Position numbers and translations under genes: made by a program. Below, one piece after another: positions 51,055 through 58,688 of a stretch of 64,000 nt of DNA. The DNA comes from an uncultured Clostridia bacterium. GTDB lineage: Bacteria; Bacillota; Clostridia; Oscillospirales; CAG-272. How positions within the stretch are numbered: the first letter of the stretch is position 1; the number at the start of each line of letters is the position of its first letter. The stretch is from the NCBI GenBank assembly GCA_944381075.1, contig CALWJT010000011.1, positions 23,590 to 87,589 on the forward strand. Reading direction: 5' to 3'. Under the pieces are notes generated by a model. The model saw only the letters and a list, made by a program, of their open reading frames with translations, ran no database searches and was not told the DNA's origin.

Positions 51055-51250
51055 ACCCACCCGGCCGTGTATGTCAAAATTAATGCCCTGCATAAAGCAA
51101 GGTAGGTGCCCGCGCCGATACTTTGTGCTCCCAGCGTCCGGGGACGGTCGTGACATTGGCAGGACCGTTCGGGAGGTCTGCATACCCATATCAGGTAAAG
51201 GCTCCAAGAAAAGGTTGTAGGTTTAATTTATGACACATCACGAGAGGGGC
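51055..51250 (+). ncRNA. ssrS: 6S RNA
   Basis: About 195 nt. The sequence shows the 6S pattern: closing stem TGTCA-AAATTAA (51072-51083) with TTAATTT-A-TGACA (51223-51235), extended by CGTG/CACG; a central bulge region with CGCGCCGATA (5' side, compare E. coli GAGCCGATAUUU); and an upper stem with GTGCTCCC and GGACCGTTCGGGAGGTCTG, which mirrors E. coli GGUCCGUCCGAGAAGCC. It would bind sigma-A RNA polymerase in stationary phase. Exact ends are estimates, and no clear promoter was found. Confidence 0.75.
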
Positions 51251-51322
51251 AGGACTGATTCTCTATCATCCTATGTTTCCTCCCTCAGAGGACTATCCAT
51301 AATATATGCAGATAGGCGAAGA

Positions 51323-51610
51323 TTATTCTTCTTCATCGTAATCGATTTCCGAGAATACCTCATCATCGAAAGCGTCGGCAACACGATCGTATTCATCGTC
51401 ATCATCGATGGTGGATAAAATTTCCTCTCCGTTTTCATCCTCTTCCAGCTTTAAAATCACACAGTCTCCGTTATCATTGTCCGCAACCGGCATCAGCGCA
51501 TAGTAAACGGTTCCATCGAGCTCGAGAGAAGCGATCACTTCAAATTCCGTTTCATTGCCGTCTTCATCCGTCAAGGTAATGATTTCAGCGTCAAACATCT
51601 CATCTGCCAT
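51323..51610 (-). CDS. DUF1292 protein (YrzB-like)
   Basis: 95-aa very acidic small protein of the DUF1292 family: DAEIITLTDEDGNETEFEV at the N-terminus and VYYALMPV in the middle match the family. Function is not established. Stop lies about 75 bases from the 3' end of the 6S RNA; convergent orientation. Confidence 0.9.
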   Translation of the reverse strand: MADEMFDAEIITLTDEDGNETEFEVIASLELDGTVYYALMPVADNDNGDCVILKLEEDENGEEILSTIDDDDEYDRVADAFDDEVFSEIDYDEEE

Positions 51611-51692
51611 AATAAATAGAATCCTTTCAAAATCAATCAGAGCCGGACTTCCCTCTCATCCGGGAAAAACCGGTATATTCCCTTCTGCTTAT

Positions 51693-51721
51693 ATTGTATA
51701 CTGCACCGTCGATATTGTCAA
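51693..51721 (-). promoter_or_regulatory. promoter of the DUF1292 gene
   Basis: Minus strand TTGACA, 17-base spacer, TACAAT, with a hairpin-rich leader of about 80 nt. Confidence 0.75.
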
Positions 51722-51796
51722 GGGAATTTTTATTCCAAGAAAATCACATTTTTCATTCGTGCCGGAAAATCAGAAAATTGAATCCTACAGCCGCTC

Positions 51797-52381
51797 TTAT
51801 TGGGCGGGATTGATATATTTCCAATAACTTCGGAAATAAGAAACACCGGACCATATCGTCATGACAGCCATTGCAGCCATCGTGATATAGGAGACAAGAT
51901 GCGCTCCCCAGAAAATAGGCTCGATCAGCGCCGCCAGTATAAACAGGATCTGCGTGCAGGTTTTGATTTTTCCAAGAGAATTTGCCGCAATCACAATCCC
52001 ATCCGTATTGGTGACCACCATACGCATAGACGTCACAGCAAGCTCACGGAAAATAACGATAACCGTCGCCGCCAGCAGCAGAATGCCATAAATGCTTCCT
52101 CCCTCATCCCTGCCCGTCACATAGCAAAGAGAAATCAGCGCGACGAATACCATCAGCTTATCTGCCAGCGGATCCAGAAATTTCCCGAAATTGGTAACCA
52201 ATCCGTCGCGCCGGGCGATATGTCCATCCACAAAATCCGTAAAAGATGCGATCCCGAAAAAGGCGGCGGCAATCAGCCTTGACCACACGCCAAGTCCAAA
52301 GTCAAAAGCAATGAATACCATGAGAAACGGCACCATCACCATTCTCGCAACTGTGAGTTTGTTAGGCAAATTGAGTTTCAT
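51797..52381 (-). CDS. pgsA: CDP-diacylglycerol-glycerol-3-phosphate 3-phosphatidyltransferase
   Basis: 194-aa integral membrane enzyme making phosphatidylglycerolphosphate. The CDP-alcohol phosphotransferase signature DG(x2)AR(x8)G(x3)D(x3)D is at Asp52-Asp74 (DGHIARRDG...FLDPLAD). About five membrane helices. It follows rimO by 48 bases; rimO-pgsA adjacency is common in Firmicutes. GGGAGG ribosome site. Confidence 0.95.
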   Translation of the reverse strand: MKLNLPNKLTVARMVMVPFLMVFIAFDFGLGVWSRLIAAAFFGIASFTDFVDGHIARRDGLVTNFGKFLDPLADKLMVFVALISLCYVTGRDEGGSIYGILLLAATVIVIFRELAVTSMRMVVTNTDGIVIAANSLGKIKTCTQILFILAALIEPIFWGAHLVSYITMAAMAVMTIWSGVSYFRSYWKYINPAQ

Positions 52382-52429
52382 TCCAAAGAAACCTCCCAGT
52401 TATCCGCCATTCCGGCGGTCTTTTTTCAT

Positions 52430-53779
52430 TTAAACGGCGGCTCTGCCGACAAGATCATAGTCGATCGCCTCTTCGATGTCCACCTCAACGAAAGTGCCAG
52501 GGGCAATGCGCTTCTTGCCAAGCGCATTTTTAAAATATACTTTTGTATCAATGTCGGGTGCGTCATGGGCACTTCTGCCATAGTAAATCTCCGCCGCAGA
52601 GTCATATGCCTCACACAGCACGGTAATCCGCTTTCCGATCAGAGCCTCATTTTTTTGCTCCGCAATATGAAGCTGCTCACGCATCAAAATATCATATCGA
52701 TCCTGCTTTACCTGCTCGTCGACCTGATCTTCAAGGTCATAGGCCGGCGTATCCTCTTCCCGGGAGTAAGGGAATGCGCCCAAACGGTCGAATTTTGCCT
52801 CGGAAATATATTCGCAAAGTTCATCAAAGTCCGCATCCGTTTCCCCCGGAAAACCGACAATGACGGTCGTGCGGATGCAGATATCCGGGATCTCCCGGCG
52901 CAGCTTTTCCACCACCGATCGGATCATCGAAGCGTCGCCATGCCGGTTCATCGCCGAAAGGATGCGGTCGCTGATATGCTGGATGGGAAGGTCGATGTAC
53001 TTGACCACGCGGTCGTTGGTCCCAATCTCCTCCACCAGCTCGTCTGTAATCTTGTCGGGATAACAGTAAAGGATCCGGATCCACGGAATGCTTGTTGCCT
53101 CGCAGATCGCCCGAATCAGCGCCGTCAGACGGTATTCCCCATACAGATCCAGCCCATACCGCGTGGTATCCTGGGCAATTAAATTCAGCTCCTTTACGCC
53201 GAGCGCCTCAAGCTCCTTGGCTTCTGCGACCAGTTCCTCTATCGGACGGCTGCGAAAACGCCCTCGTATCAATGGGATCGCACAGTAGGTGCAGCGGTTG
53301 TCGCATCCCTCCGCGACCTTCAGATAGGCCGTATATTCCGGCGTCGTCACGATGCGTTCACCGCCAAGCGGCGACGTATTTTTATCCTCAAAGGAAGAAT
53401 ATTTCTTCCCTGCAAGAACACTTTCCACCGCTTCCGCTATATGATGATAGCTCCCGACGCCAAGCACGGCATCTACCTCCGGGAGCTCCTTAAAAATCTG
53501 CTCCCGATACCGCTCGGCAAGGCATCCCGTTACGATAATCGCACGCAGGGTGCGATGCTCCTTGAGCCATGCGACATCCAGAATATTTTCAATTGCTTCG
53601 TCCTTTGCACTTTCGATAAATGCACAAGTGTTGACGATGATCACGTCCGCTTCTATGTCCTCAGGCGTAATTTCATACCCCGCGGCTACCAGCTTTGCCA
53701 GCATGACCTCCGTATCCACCAGATTCTTGGAGCATCCAAGGGAAACAAATCCGACTTTTATTTTTTTCTCATCCTTCAT
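52430..53779 (-). CDS. rimO: ribosomal protein S12 methylthiotransferase RimO
   Basis: 449-aa radical SAM methylthiotransferase. N-terminal cluster ligands Cys16, Cys52, Cys86; radical SAM CxxxCxxC at Cys159, 163, 166 (EGCDNRCTYC); C-terminal TRAM domain. RSRP after the core and the total length point to RimO rather than MiaB. Its target is the universally conserved Asp of S12. AAGG site before the ATG, and an own promoter further up. Confidence 0.93.
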   Translation of the reverse strand: MKDEKKIKVGFVSLGCSKNLVDTEVMLAKLVAAGYEITPEDIEADVIIVNTCAFIESAKDEAIENILDVAWLKEHRTLRAIIVTGCLAERYREQIFKELPEVDAVLGVGSYHHIAEAVESVLAGKKYSSFEDKNTSPLGGERIVTTPEYTAYLKVAEGCDNRCTYCAIPLIRGRFRSRPIEELVAEAKELEALGVKELNLIAQDTTRYGLDLYGEYRLTALIRAICEATSIPWIRILYCYPDKITDELVEEIGTNDRVVKYIDLPIQHISDRILSAMNRHGDASMIRSVVEKLRREIPDICIRTTVIVGFPGETDADFDELCEYISEAKFDRLGAFPYSREEDTPAYDLEDQVDEQVKQDRYDILMREQLHIAEQKNEALIGKRITVLCEAYDSAAEIYYGRSAHDAPDIDTKVYFKNALGKKRIAPGTFVEVDIEEAIDYDLVGRAAV

Positions 53780-53795
53780 ATCGCAACCTTAATTT

Positions 53796-53823
53796 ATACT
53801 ATCGTATATTATATTTTATACAA
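53796..53823 (-). promoter_or_regulatory. rimO promoter
   Basis: Minus strand TTGTAT, 16-base spacer, TAGTAT in an AT-rich gap between cysS and rimO. Confidence 0.45.
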
Positions 53824-53830
53824 ATTGATA

Positions 53831-55234
53831 TTATCGGGAATACGTGGTTCCGTCCTTGGTATCCGTGAGCACGATCCCCTTTTCCAGCAATTCGGCACGG
53901 ATGGCATCGGCAAGCGCGTAATTCTTTGCCCGCTTTGCCTCGGCACGCTCTGCAATTTTTTGCAGGATCCACGCATCCGTCTCATCTGCGGCAGGAGTCT
54001 TCTCTTCCGCCGGACGCTTCGTCAGATCCAGCGAGAATACCCGGTCGAAATCGGAGACGATCGCCCGCTTGGTCGCGTCGCCAAGCGACGCATCCTTCAG
54101 CATATCGTAAAGCACGGTAAGTCCCTGCGCGGTATTGAGGTCCTGTCCGACCGCGTCGATAAACGCTGCGCGATAGCGCTCCAACGCACCGGCATCGATG
54201 GGGCCCTCTGCCGAAAGTCCCGCGACCCGCCTTGCAAGCTTCACATAAGCCGCAGCCGCATTGTCAAGGTTCGCATAACTAAATGTCAGCGGCTTGCGGT
54301 AATGGCTCTGGAGGCAGAAAAGCCGATATGCCATCGGATCATAGCCTTTGCTTTCCAGCAGAGACAGTGTCAAAAACTCTCCCTTGGATTTGCTCATTTT
54401 TCCGGTTTCATCGTTCAGGTGCTGGACATGGAACCAGTAATTACACCATTTATGACCCAAATATGCCTCGCTTTGAGCGATTTCATTTGTATGATGCGGA
54501 AAGATGTTGTCCACACCGCCGCAGTGGATGTCAAGCCGCTCGCCGAGATATCGGATGCTGATGCCCGAGCATTCGATATGCCAGCCCGGATAGCCAAGTC
54601 CCCATGGGCTTTCCCATTTCAGCTCCTGATCCTCGAATTTGGATTTGGTAAACCAAAGCACGAAATCGCTTTTATTTCTCTTGTTGGGATCCTCCGATAC
54701 ATCATCCCGCACGCCAACCTTCAGCTCTTCCGTATTGTGGCCGGACAGCGCGTCATAATCCTTTGCTTTGGAAGTATCAAAATAGACATTACCGTCTGCA
54801 ATATAAGCATAGCCGCGTTCCAGCAGGGCGGCAATGATCTGGATAAACACATCGATGCAGCCGGTCGCCGGCTGCACGATGTCCGGCCTGCGAATGTTCA
54901 GCCTGCTGCAATCGTCAAAAAACGCTTTTTCATAAAAATCTGCGATTTCCAGGACCGTTTTATGCTCCCGCTTCGCACCCTTGAGCATTTTATCCTCTCC
55001 GGTGTCGCCGTCGCTCGTCAAATGTCCAACATCGGTCACGTTCATCACGCGCGTAACCTCATATCCCGCATAGCGCAGAAATTTCTCCAGCACATCTTCC
55101 ATCAAATAGGTTCTCAAATTGCCGATATGCGCAAAATGATATACCGTCGGACCGCAGGTATACATTTTCACCTTTCCTGCCTCGTTCGGAACAAATTCTT
55201 CGATCGTCTTTGTCAGCGTGTTATAAAGCCTCAT
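53831..55234 (-). CDS. cysS: cysteinyl-tRNA synthetase
   Basis: 467-aa class I synthetase. HIGH-equivalent HFAHIGNLR, KMSKS loop TGKMSKSKGEF, and the zinc-region CGP of TCGPTVYH. Length and both motifs are standard. AGAGGAAAGGGAAG precedes the start. No T-box antiterminator signature was found upstream despite a 300-base leader-like gap. Confidence 0.97.
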   Translation of the reverse strand: MRLYNTLTKTIEEFVPNEAGKVKMYTCGPTVYHFAHIGNLRTYLMEDVLEKFLRYAGYEVTRVMNVTDVGHLTSDGDTGEDKMLKGAKREHKTVLEIADFYEKAFFDDCSRLNIRRPDIVQPATGCIDVFIQIIAALLERGYAYIADGNVYFDTSKAKDYDALSGHNTEELKVGVRDDVSEDPNKRNKSDFVLWFTKSKFEDQELKWESPWGLGYPGWHIECSGISIRYLGERLDIHCGGVDNIFPHHTNEIAQSEAYLGHKWCNYWFHVQHLNDETGKMSKSKGEFLTLSLLESKGYDPMAYRLFCLQSHYRKPLTFSYANLDNAAAAYVKLARRVAGLSAEGPIDAGALERYRAAFIDAVGQDLNTAQGLTVLYDMLKDASLGDATKRAIVSDFDRVFSLDLTKRPAEEKTPAADETDAWILQKIAERAEAKRAKNYALADAIRAELLEKGIVLTDTKDGTTYSR

Positions 55235-55543
55235 TGCAAAAGTCTTCCCTTTCCTCTATACAGTGGAATCCTTCCCCACGCCATATCTACGATAAAGGGC
55301 GTCCCCGTCTGCCGATGGGAATATGGAGCAAAAGAAATTTTACAGCATCGGTTCCGGCGTTCCATGGAGACAGAACACAGCTTTGGCAAGGTCAAAGTCA
55401 TATCGGATACCGTTCCCGAAGCCTCCAAGGCTTTGCGCTGCCGTCTCCACACAGGATTCCTTCTTTTATCTTATCACGAAGCCGCTTAAAATGGAATAGC
55501 TTTGTTTAAAAATTTTTGTTTTTTTCACAATTCAAAAGAAAAT
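55235..55543. other. intergenic region upstream of cysS
   Basis: About 310 bases. No convincing gene. A T-box leader was looked for (antiterminator AGGGTGG-ACCGCG) and not found. Confidence 0.45.
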
Positions 55544-55581
55544 CAAAACCGGATGGACCGAGCTCGGTCCATCCGGTTTTG
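55544..55581 (-). terminator. perfect 38-base palindrome ending the orphan transcript
   Basis: CAAAACCGGATGGACCGAG joined directly to its complement, without a separate loop. On the minus strand it runs into TTTTGATTTTCTTTT, so termination is in that direction. Confidence 0.75.
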
Positions 55582-55880
55582 CCCCTTTCGCGCATAACGG
55601 CAATTCGGCGCCGCCCGCCCTTCAGAAACGGCCCGTTTTCGCCTCCTGCCAGAATACTGCGCTTGATCCGGCAGTCTCTCTCTGTGCCAAGGCTTGAATT
55701 TCAGCCGGTCGGCCTCTCGGATGCGTGCCCAGGGAACGCAGCACCATCGCAGAAGAGGCCTTTGCTCGAGGTCCGACGAAAATTCGGGGAGCCCCGCCAG
55801 AATTCGGCGTTCTGCCATTCCGACCGGCAAAGCACGGCGGCAGGCATCCGTCATCTTCTGGAATTGGGTTCCGCCGCCGT
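55544..55880 (-). ncRNA. candidate orphan RNA of about 340 nt
   Basis: Bounded by a promoter and an intrinsic terminator on the same strand, with no convincing coding gene. It can form ACGGCGGC/GCCGCCGT near the 5' end, a long-range perfect 9-bp pair GCCGGTCGG/CCGACCGGC and CTGCC/GGCAG. A 103-codon frame (ATG at 55854) fills most of it but has only a weak ribosome site and an Arg/Ala-rich composition like translated RNA. Existence and nature are inference; it could instead encode that small protein. Confidence 0.4.
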
Positions 55881-55886
55881 ATCTTG

Positions 55887-55915
55887 ATTATACTACAAAA
55901 AAACGGATATGTAAA
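55887..55915 (-). promoter_or_regulatory. promoter of the orphan transcript
   Basis: Minus strand TTTACA, 17-base spacer, TATAAT, placed between the end of xerC and the candidate RNA. Confidence 0.7.
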
Positions 55916-55953
55916 CATTTGTTTGATATTTTTCCCTTATTTTTCAGGGAATT

Positions 55954-57000
55954 TCACTTGTTTTCGTCCGTTCCGCCATCCTTTTTCCCGACGAGAGCAC
56001 CCGAGGTCAGATGAGCCAGCGGATTTTTGGATACAGCCTCCTCCAGCCGCTTATCGTTGATATGCGTATAGATCTGCGTCGTACCAAGCTGGGCATGTCC
56101 AAGGATCTCCTTGAGCGCAAGAACGTCCACCCCGCCCTCCTGATACATCAGGGTCGCTGCCGTATGACGCAGCTTATGCACCGAAAAGTGCTTATATTCC
56201 AAGCCGGCCGCATCCAAATATTTATAGACCACCCATTGGACCGTCTTGTTGCTGATCCGCTTCCCAAGCCGGGATAGAAAAAGCGCATTTTTATCCTTGA
56301 CCATATCCAAGCCGCGCGCCCGGCATTCCAGATAAGCGGAAAGCGCAGAGCGGCAGGCATCATTGAGATAGACGATACGTTCTTTGTTTCCCTTTCCGAG
56401 GACACGGAGCGAACGAAGCTCCCGGTCTATGTCGGAAAGGTTGATGCCGACAAGCTCAGAAAGGCGCATTCCGCAGTTCAAAAACAGCGTGATCATACAA
56501 AAATCCCGTTCTTTGGTATGGGATTCTGAATCCTCGAGCACACTTGTAAGAAGAGAGATGCTCTCGCTTTCCGATAAATATTTGGGAAGAGAGGCTTTGC
56601 GCTTCGGAGATTCAATATCGGCCGCGGGATTTTTTTCCAGGATTTTTTCCACCGAGGTCATATATTTAAAAAACATTTTGATCGCAGAAAGCTTGCGCGC
56701 ACGCGAAGCGGTGGAATTGTGCCGCTCATTTGCCATATAGACTAAGAATTCCAAAATTTCAAGCGTGGTCACACTTTTGACAAAATCATTGTCTACGCCG
56801 GCGATGGATACCTCGTCGAAGTCCTCCAACGAAGGAGAGATCCCCTTGCGCGCCGCGATCAGATAACGGAAAAAGAGATGCAGATCGATCCGATACTCCT
56901 CTACGGTTTTCGCAGACCTTCCCTGAACCGCCAGCTTATACCGCAAAAAACGTTCTACCGCCGGTGAGGTATCACAGGCGACCTTTGTATGCTCCGACAT
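55954..57000 (-). CDS. xerC: tyrosine recombinase XerC-like
   Basis: 348-aa site-specific recombinase. N-terminal SAM-like core-binding domain (about residues 10-120). Catalytic Arg in CGMRLSELVG, Lys in GKGNKER, HxxR as HKLRHTAA, the second His in LGHAQLGTTQIYTH and the nucleophile Tyr in IYTH. The length is slightly above the usual 300 because of N- and C-terminal tails. It may resolve chromosome dimers; no dif site was recognised. GGAG site before the ATG. Confidence 0.88.
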   Translation of the reverse strand: MSEHTKVACDTSPAVERFLRYKLAVQGRSAKTVEEYRIDLHLFFRYLIAARKGISPSLEDFDEVSIAGVDNDFVKSVTTLEILEFLVYMANERHNSTASRARKLSAIKMFFKYMTSVEKILEKNPAADIESPKRKASLPKYLSESESISLLTSVLEDSESHTKERDFCMITLFLNCGMRLSELVGINLSDIDRELRSLRVLGKGNKERIVYLNDACRSALSAYLECRARGLDMVKDKNALFLSRLGKRISNKTVQWVVYKYLDAAGLEYKHFSVHKLRHTAATLMYQEGGVDVLALKEILGHAQLGTTQIYTHINDKRLEEAVSKNPLAHLTSGALVGKKDGGTDENK

Positions 57001-57181
57001 ATTTTCACGCTCCTTTTTCTTATTATATCACACTTTTTTAAAAATGAGTATCCTGTCTACATGATTTGAAAGAAAAAAAGCCTGCGCTGCATCCCATATC
57101 AGATCAAAGAGACTATGCGTTCAAAGCAAGCCTCTAAATGTGAACATTTTATCATGTTTATGAAAATTTTTCAAATCTGCC

Positions 57182-57210
57182 TTGAAGAGAACATGTTTTT
57201 TCGATATAAT
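57182..57210 (+). promoter_or_regulatory. promoter of the small membrane protein gene
   Basis: TTGAAG, 17-base spacer, TATAAT, about 70 bases before the start at 57282. Confidence 0.7.
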
Positions 57211-57281
57211 AAAAAGGAGAAACAAAAATTACTTCTTCACAGTTTGCAGCCTCTGTGCAGGCTGCCCGGATCGGAGAGCCT

Positions 57282-57833
57282 ATGAAATTCAAAGAATTCT
57301 GGAAAACCTACAGCCGCGAGATCGCCAAGCTTTTAACGACGCATTTTGCGCTCGCCATCTTCAGCATCCTATGCAGCTCCATTTTTCTTGTTGTAGAATA
57401 TACCCAGACAATGAAGCTTGTCGGCGTTGTCATCAGCTTATTTGTTTTCGCCTTCTATTACTATCTCGTCCGCTCACAAATGTGGAATCTCGGCGCAAAG
57501 GATAAGCTGAAGAGGGAGGGAGGCAGAGGAAAGTTAAATTCCCTCACAGGGCTTTATCTGGGACTGATTGCCTCGATTCCCAGCTTTCTTTTAAATATCG
57601 TATATATCGTCAGCCACACCTATCACAGCTATGCCGGCTTTCAGGATGTATATGCCGTCTCCTACTGCATCGAGCTGATTTGGGACGCGCATGCCATCGG
57701 ACTACGGCTTGCGACGGAATCTCCGTATGCGTTTCTCACGGCATCCATTCTTCCCGCTCTGTTCGCAGGGCTTGCCTATTATCTCGGAACCAAGGAATTC
57801 AGCCTGTTCGGTTCCAAAAAAACCAAAGAATAA
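57282..57833 (+). CDS. small polytopic membrane protein of unknown function
   Basis: 183 aa from ATG 57282 (GGAGA ribosome site). About four hydrophobic helices (near 22-42, 45-63, 88-108, 148-170) joined by a basic loop (KDKLKREGGRGK). I do not recognise the family; no transport or catalytic motif. Followed after 90 bases by cwlD. Confidence 0.7.
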   Translation: MKFKEFWKTYSREIAKLLTTHFALAIFSILCSSIFLVVEYTQTMKLVGVVISLFVFAFYYYLVRSQMWNLGAKDKLKREGGRGKLNSLTGLYLGLIASIPSFLLNIVYIVSHTYHSYAGFQDVYAVSYCIELIWDAHAIGLRLATESPYAFLTASILPALFAGLAYYLGTKEFSLFGSKKTKE

Positions 57834-57865
57834 GTCTCTTTCTCCCAAAAAATTCCCGATCAAAA

Positions 57866-57894
57866 CATAACTTTGCCGCCGTTTTCATATAACT
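57866..57894 (+). promoter_or_regulatory. sporulation-type promoter candidate before cwlD
   Basis: CATA, 16-base spacer, CATATAACT: resembles the -10 CATA-type boxes of sigma-E/sigma-G. In B. subtilis cwlD is read in sporulation, which supports it. The same stretch also holds an imperfect inverted repeat (CCGCCGTTTTCAT / ATGAAAA...CGGCGG) over the ribosome site. Confidence 0.45.
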
Positions 57895-57923
57895 GGAATA
57901 AATGAAAAAAAACGGCGGTGAGT

Positions 57924-58673
57924 ATGTTGTCCCAATCCACAGCAAAAAATTCCTTTATCTTTTTCCTGAAATTTACGGGGTTTTCCGTACTGCTCATAGC
58001 GGTCGCCGTATTTGCCGGCATTCGTCTTGGCAGAAATGCCGAAACGGTAAAGACGGCAGGCACAGGAGAGGATATCGTTTATACCATTGTCATCGACGCA
58101 GGGCACGGCGGCAGAGACGCCGGCGCATCGGCGGACGACGACGGAACAAAAGAAAAAGACCTCAACCTTGCGGTAGCGAAAAAGCTCGCGGCCCTCATGA
58201 AAACGGCCAATATAAATGTGGTCATGACCAGAGAGGAAGATATCGAGCTTGCAGAGTCCACCTCCAAGCATAAAAAATTGGATGATCTGAATGCGCGCGT
58301 CGCCATTGCAAGCGAAAATGAAAATTCCATTTTGGTCAGCATCCATATGAACAAATTTCCGATATCCAAATACAGCGGGCTTCAGGTCTATTATTCCGAA
58401 AACAACGAGGACAGCAAAATTCTCGCAGACCGGATACAGGCAGACGCCATGTCAAACCTGGACGGGAGCAATGAGCGCAAGACCACGCCGGCAGGGGATT
58501 CCATCTACCTTTTGTCTCATCTGGACATTCCGGCCGTGCTCGTCGAATGCGGCTTCCTTTCCAATTATGAGGAAAAGGAGCTGCTCAAGACCGAAGAATA
58601 TCAAATGAAGCTCGCCATGAGCATCTATGCCTCCGTTCTCGATTACATAAACGGGAGCGCGGAAAACAACTGA
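57924..58673 (+). CDS. cwlD: N-acetylmuramoyl-L-alanine amidase CwlD (germination-specific)
   Basis: About 249-aa Amidase_3 zinc enzyme with an N-terminal membrane/signal helix (about 12-33). Motifs: IDAGHGGRDAGA (zinc His), DLNARV, SIHMN (zinc His) and the catalytic Glu in VECGFLSN. Size and single domain fit CwlD, which forms muramic-delta-lactam in spore cortex. The start is uncertain: GTG 57918, ATG 57924 or TTG 57927 are all near a GGCGGTGA site; ATG chosen. radA follows. Confidence 0.88.
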   Translation: MLSQSTAKNSFIFFLKFTGFSVLLIAVAVFAGIRLGRNAETVKTAGTGEDIVYTIVIDAGHGGRDAGASADDDGTKEKDLNLAVAKKLAALMKTANINVVMTREEDIELAESTSKHKKLDDLNARVAIASENENSILVSIHMNKFPISKYSGLQVYYSENNEDSKILADRIQADAMSNLDGSNERKTTPAGDSIYLLSHLDIPAVLVECGFLSNYEEKELLKTEEYQMKLAMSIYASVLDYINGSAENN

Positions 58674-58688
58674 CGAAAGGCCACAAGG

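Noticed and set aside
51055-51250. SRP RNA, tmRNA or RNase P RNA
   Set aside because: Lacks the SRP GGUCAGG/GGAAGGAAGCAGC core, the tmRNA tag frame and RNase P core motifs; the 6S pattern fits better.
53441-55489. 682-codon plus-strand open frame across rimO and cysS
   Set aside because: Antisense to two clearly conserved genes, no ribosome site, no family resemblance; a by-product of codon bias.
55235-55543. T-box riboswitch before cysS
   Set aside because: No AGGGTGG-ACCGCG antiterminator or specifier-loop pattern found, though the gap is long.
55954-57000. Integrase of a mobile element
   Set aside because: XerC-like in length and motifs, flanked by housekeeping genes, no attachment repeats or cargo genes seen.
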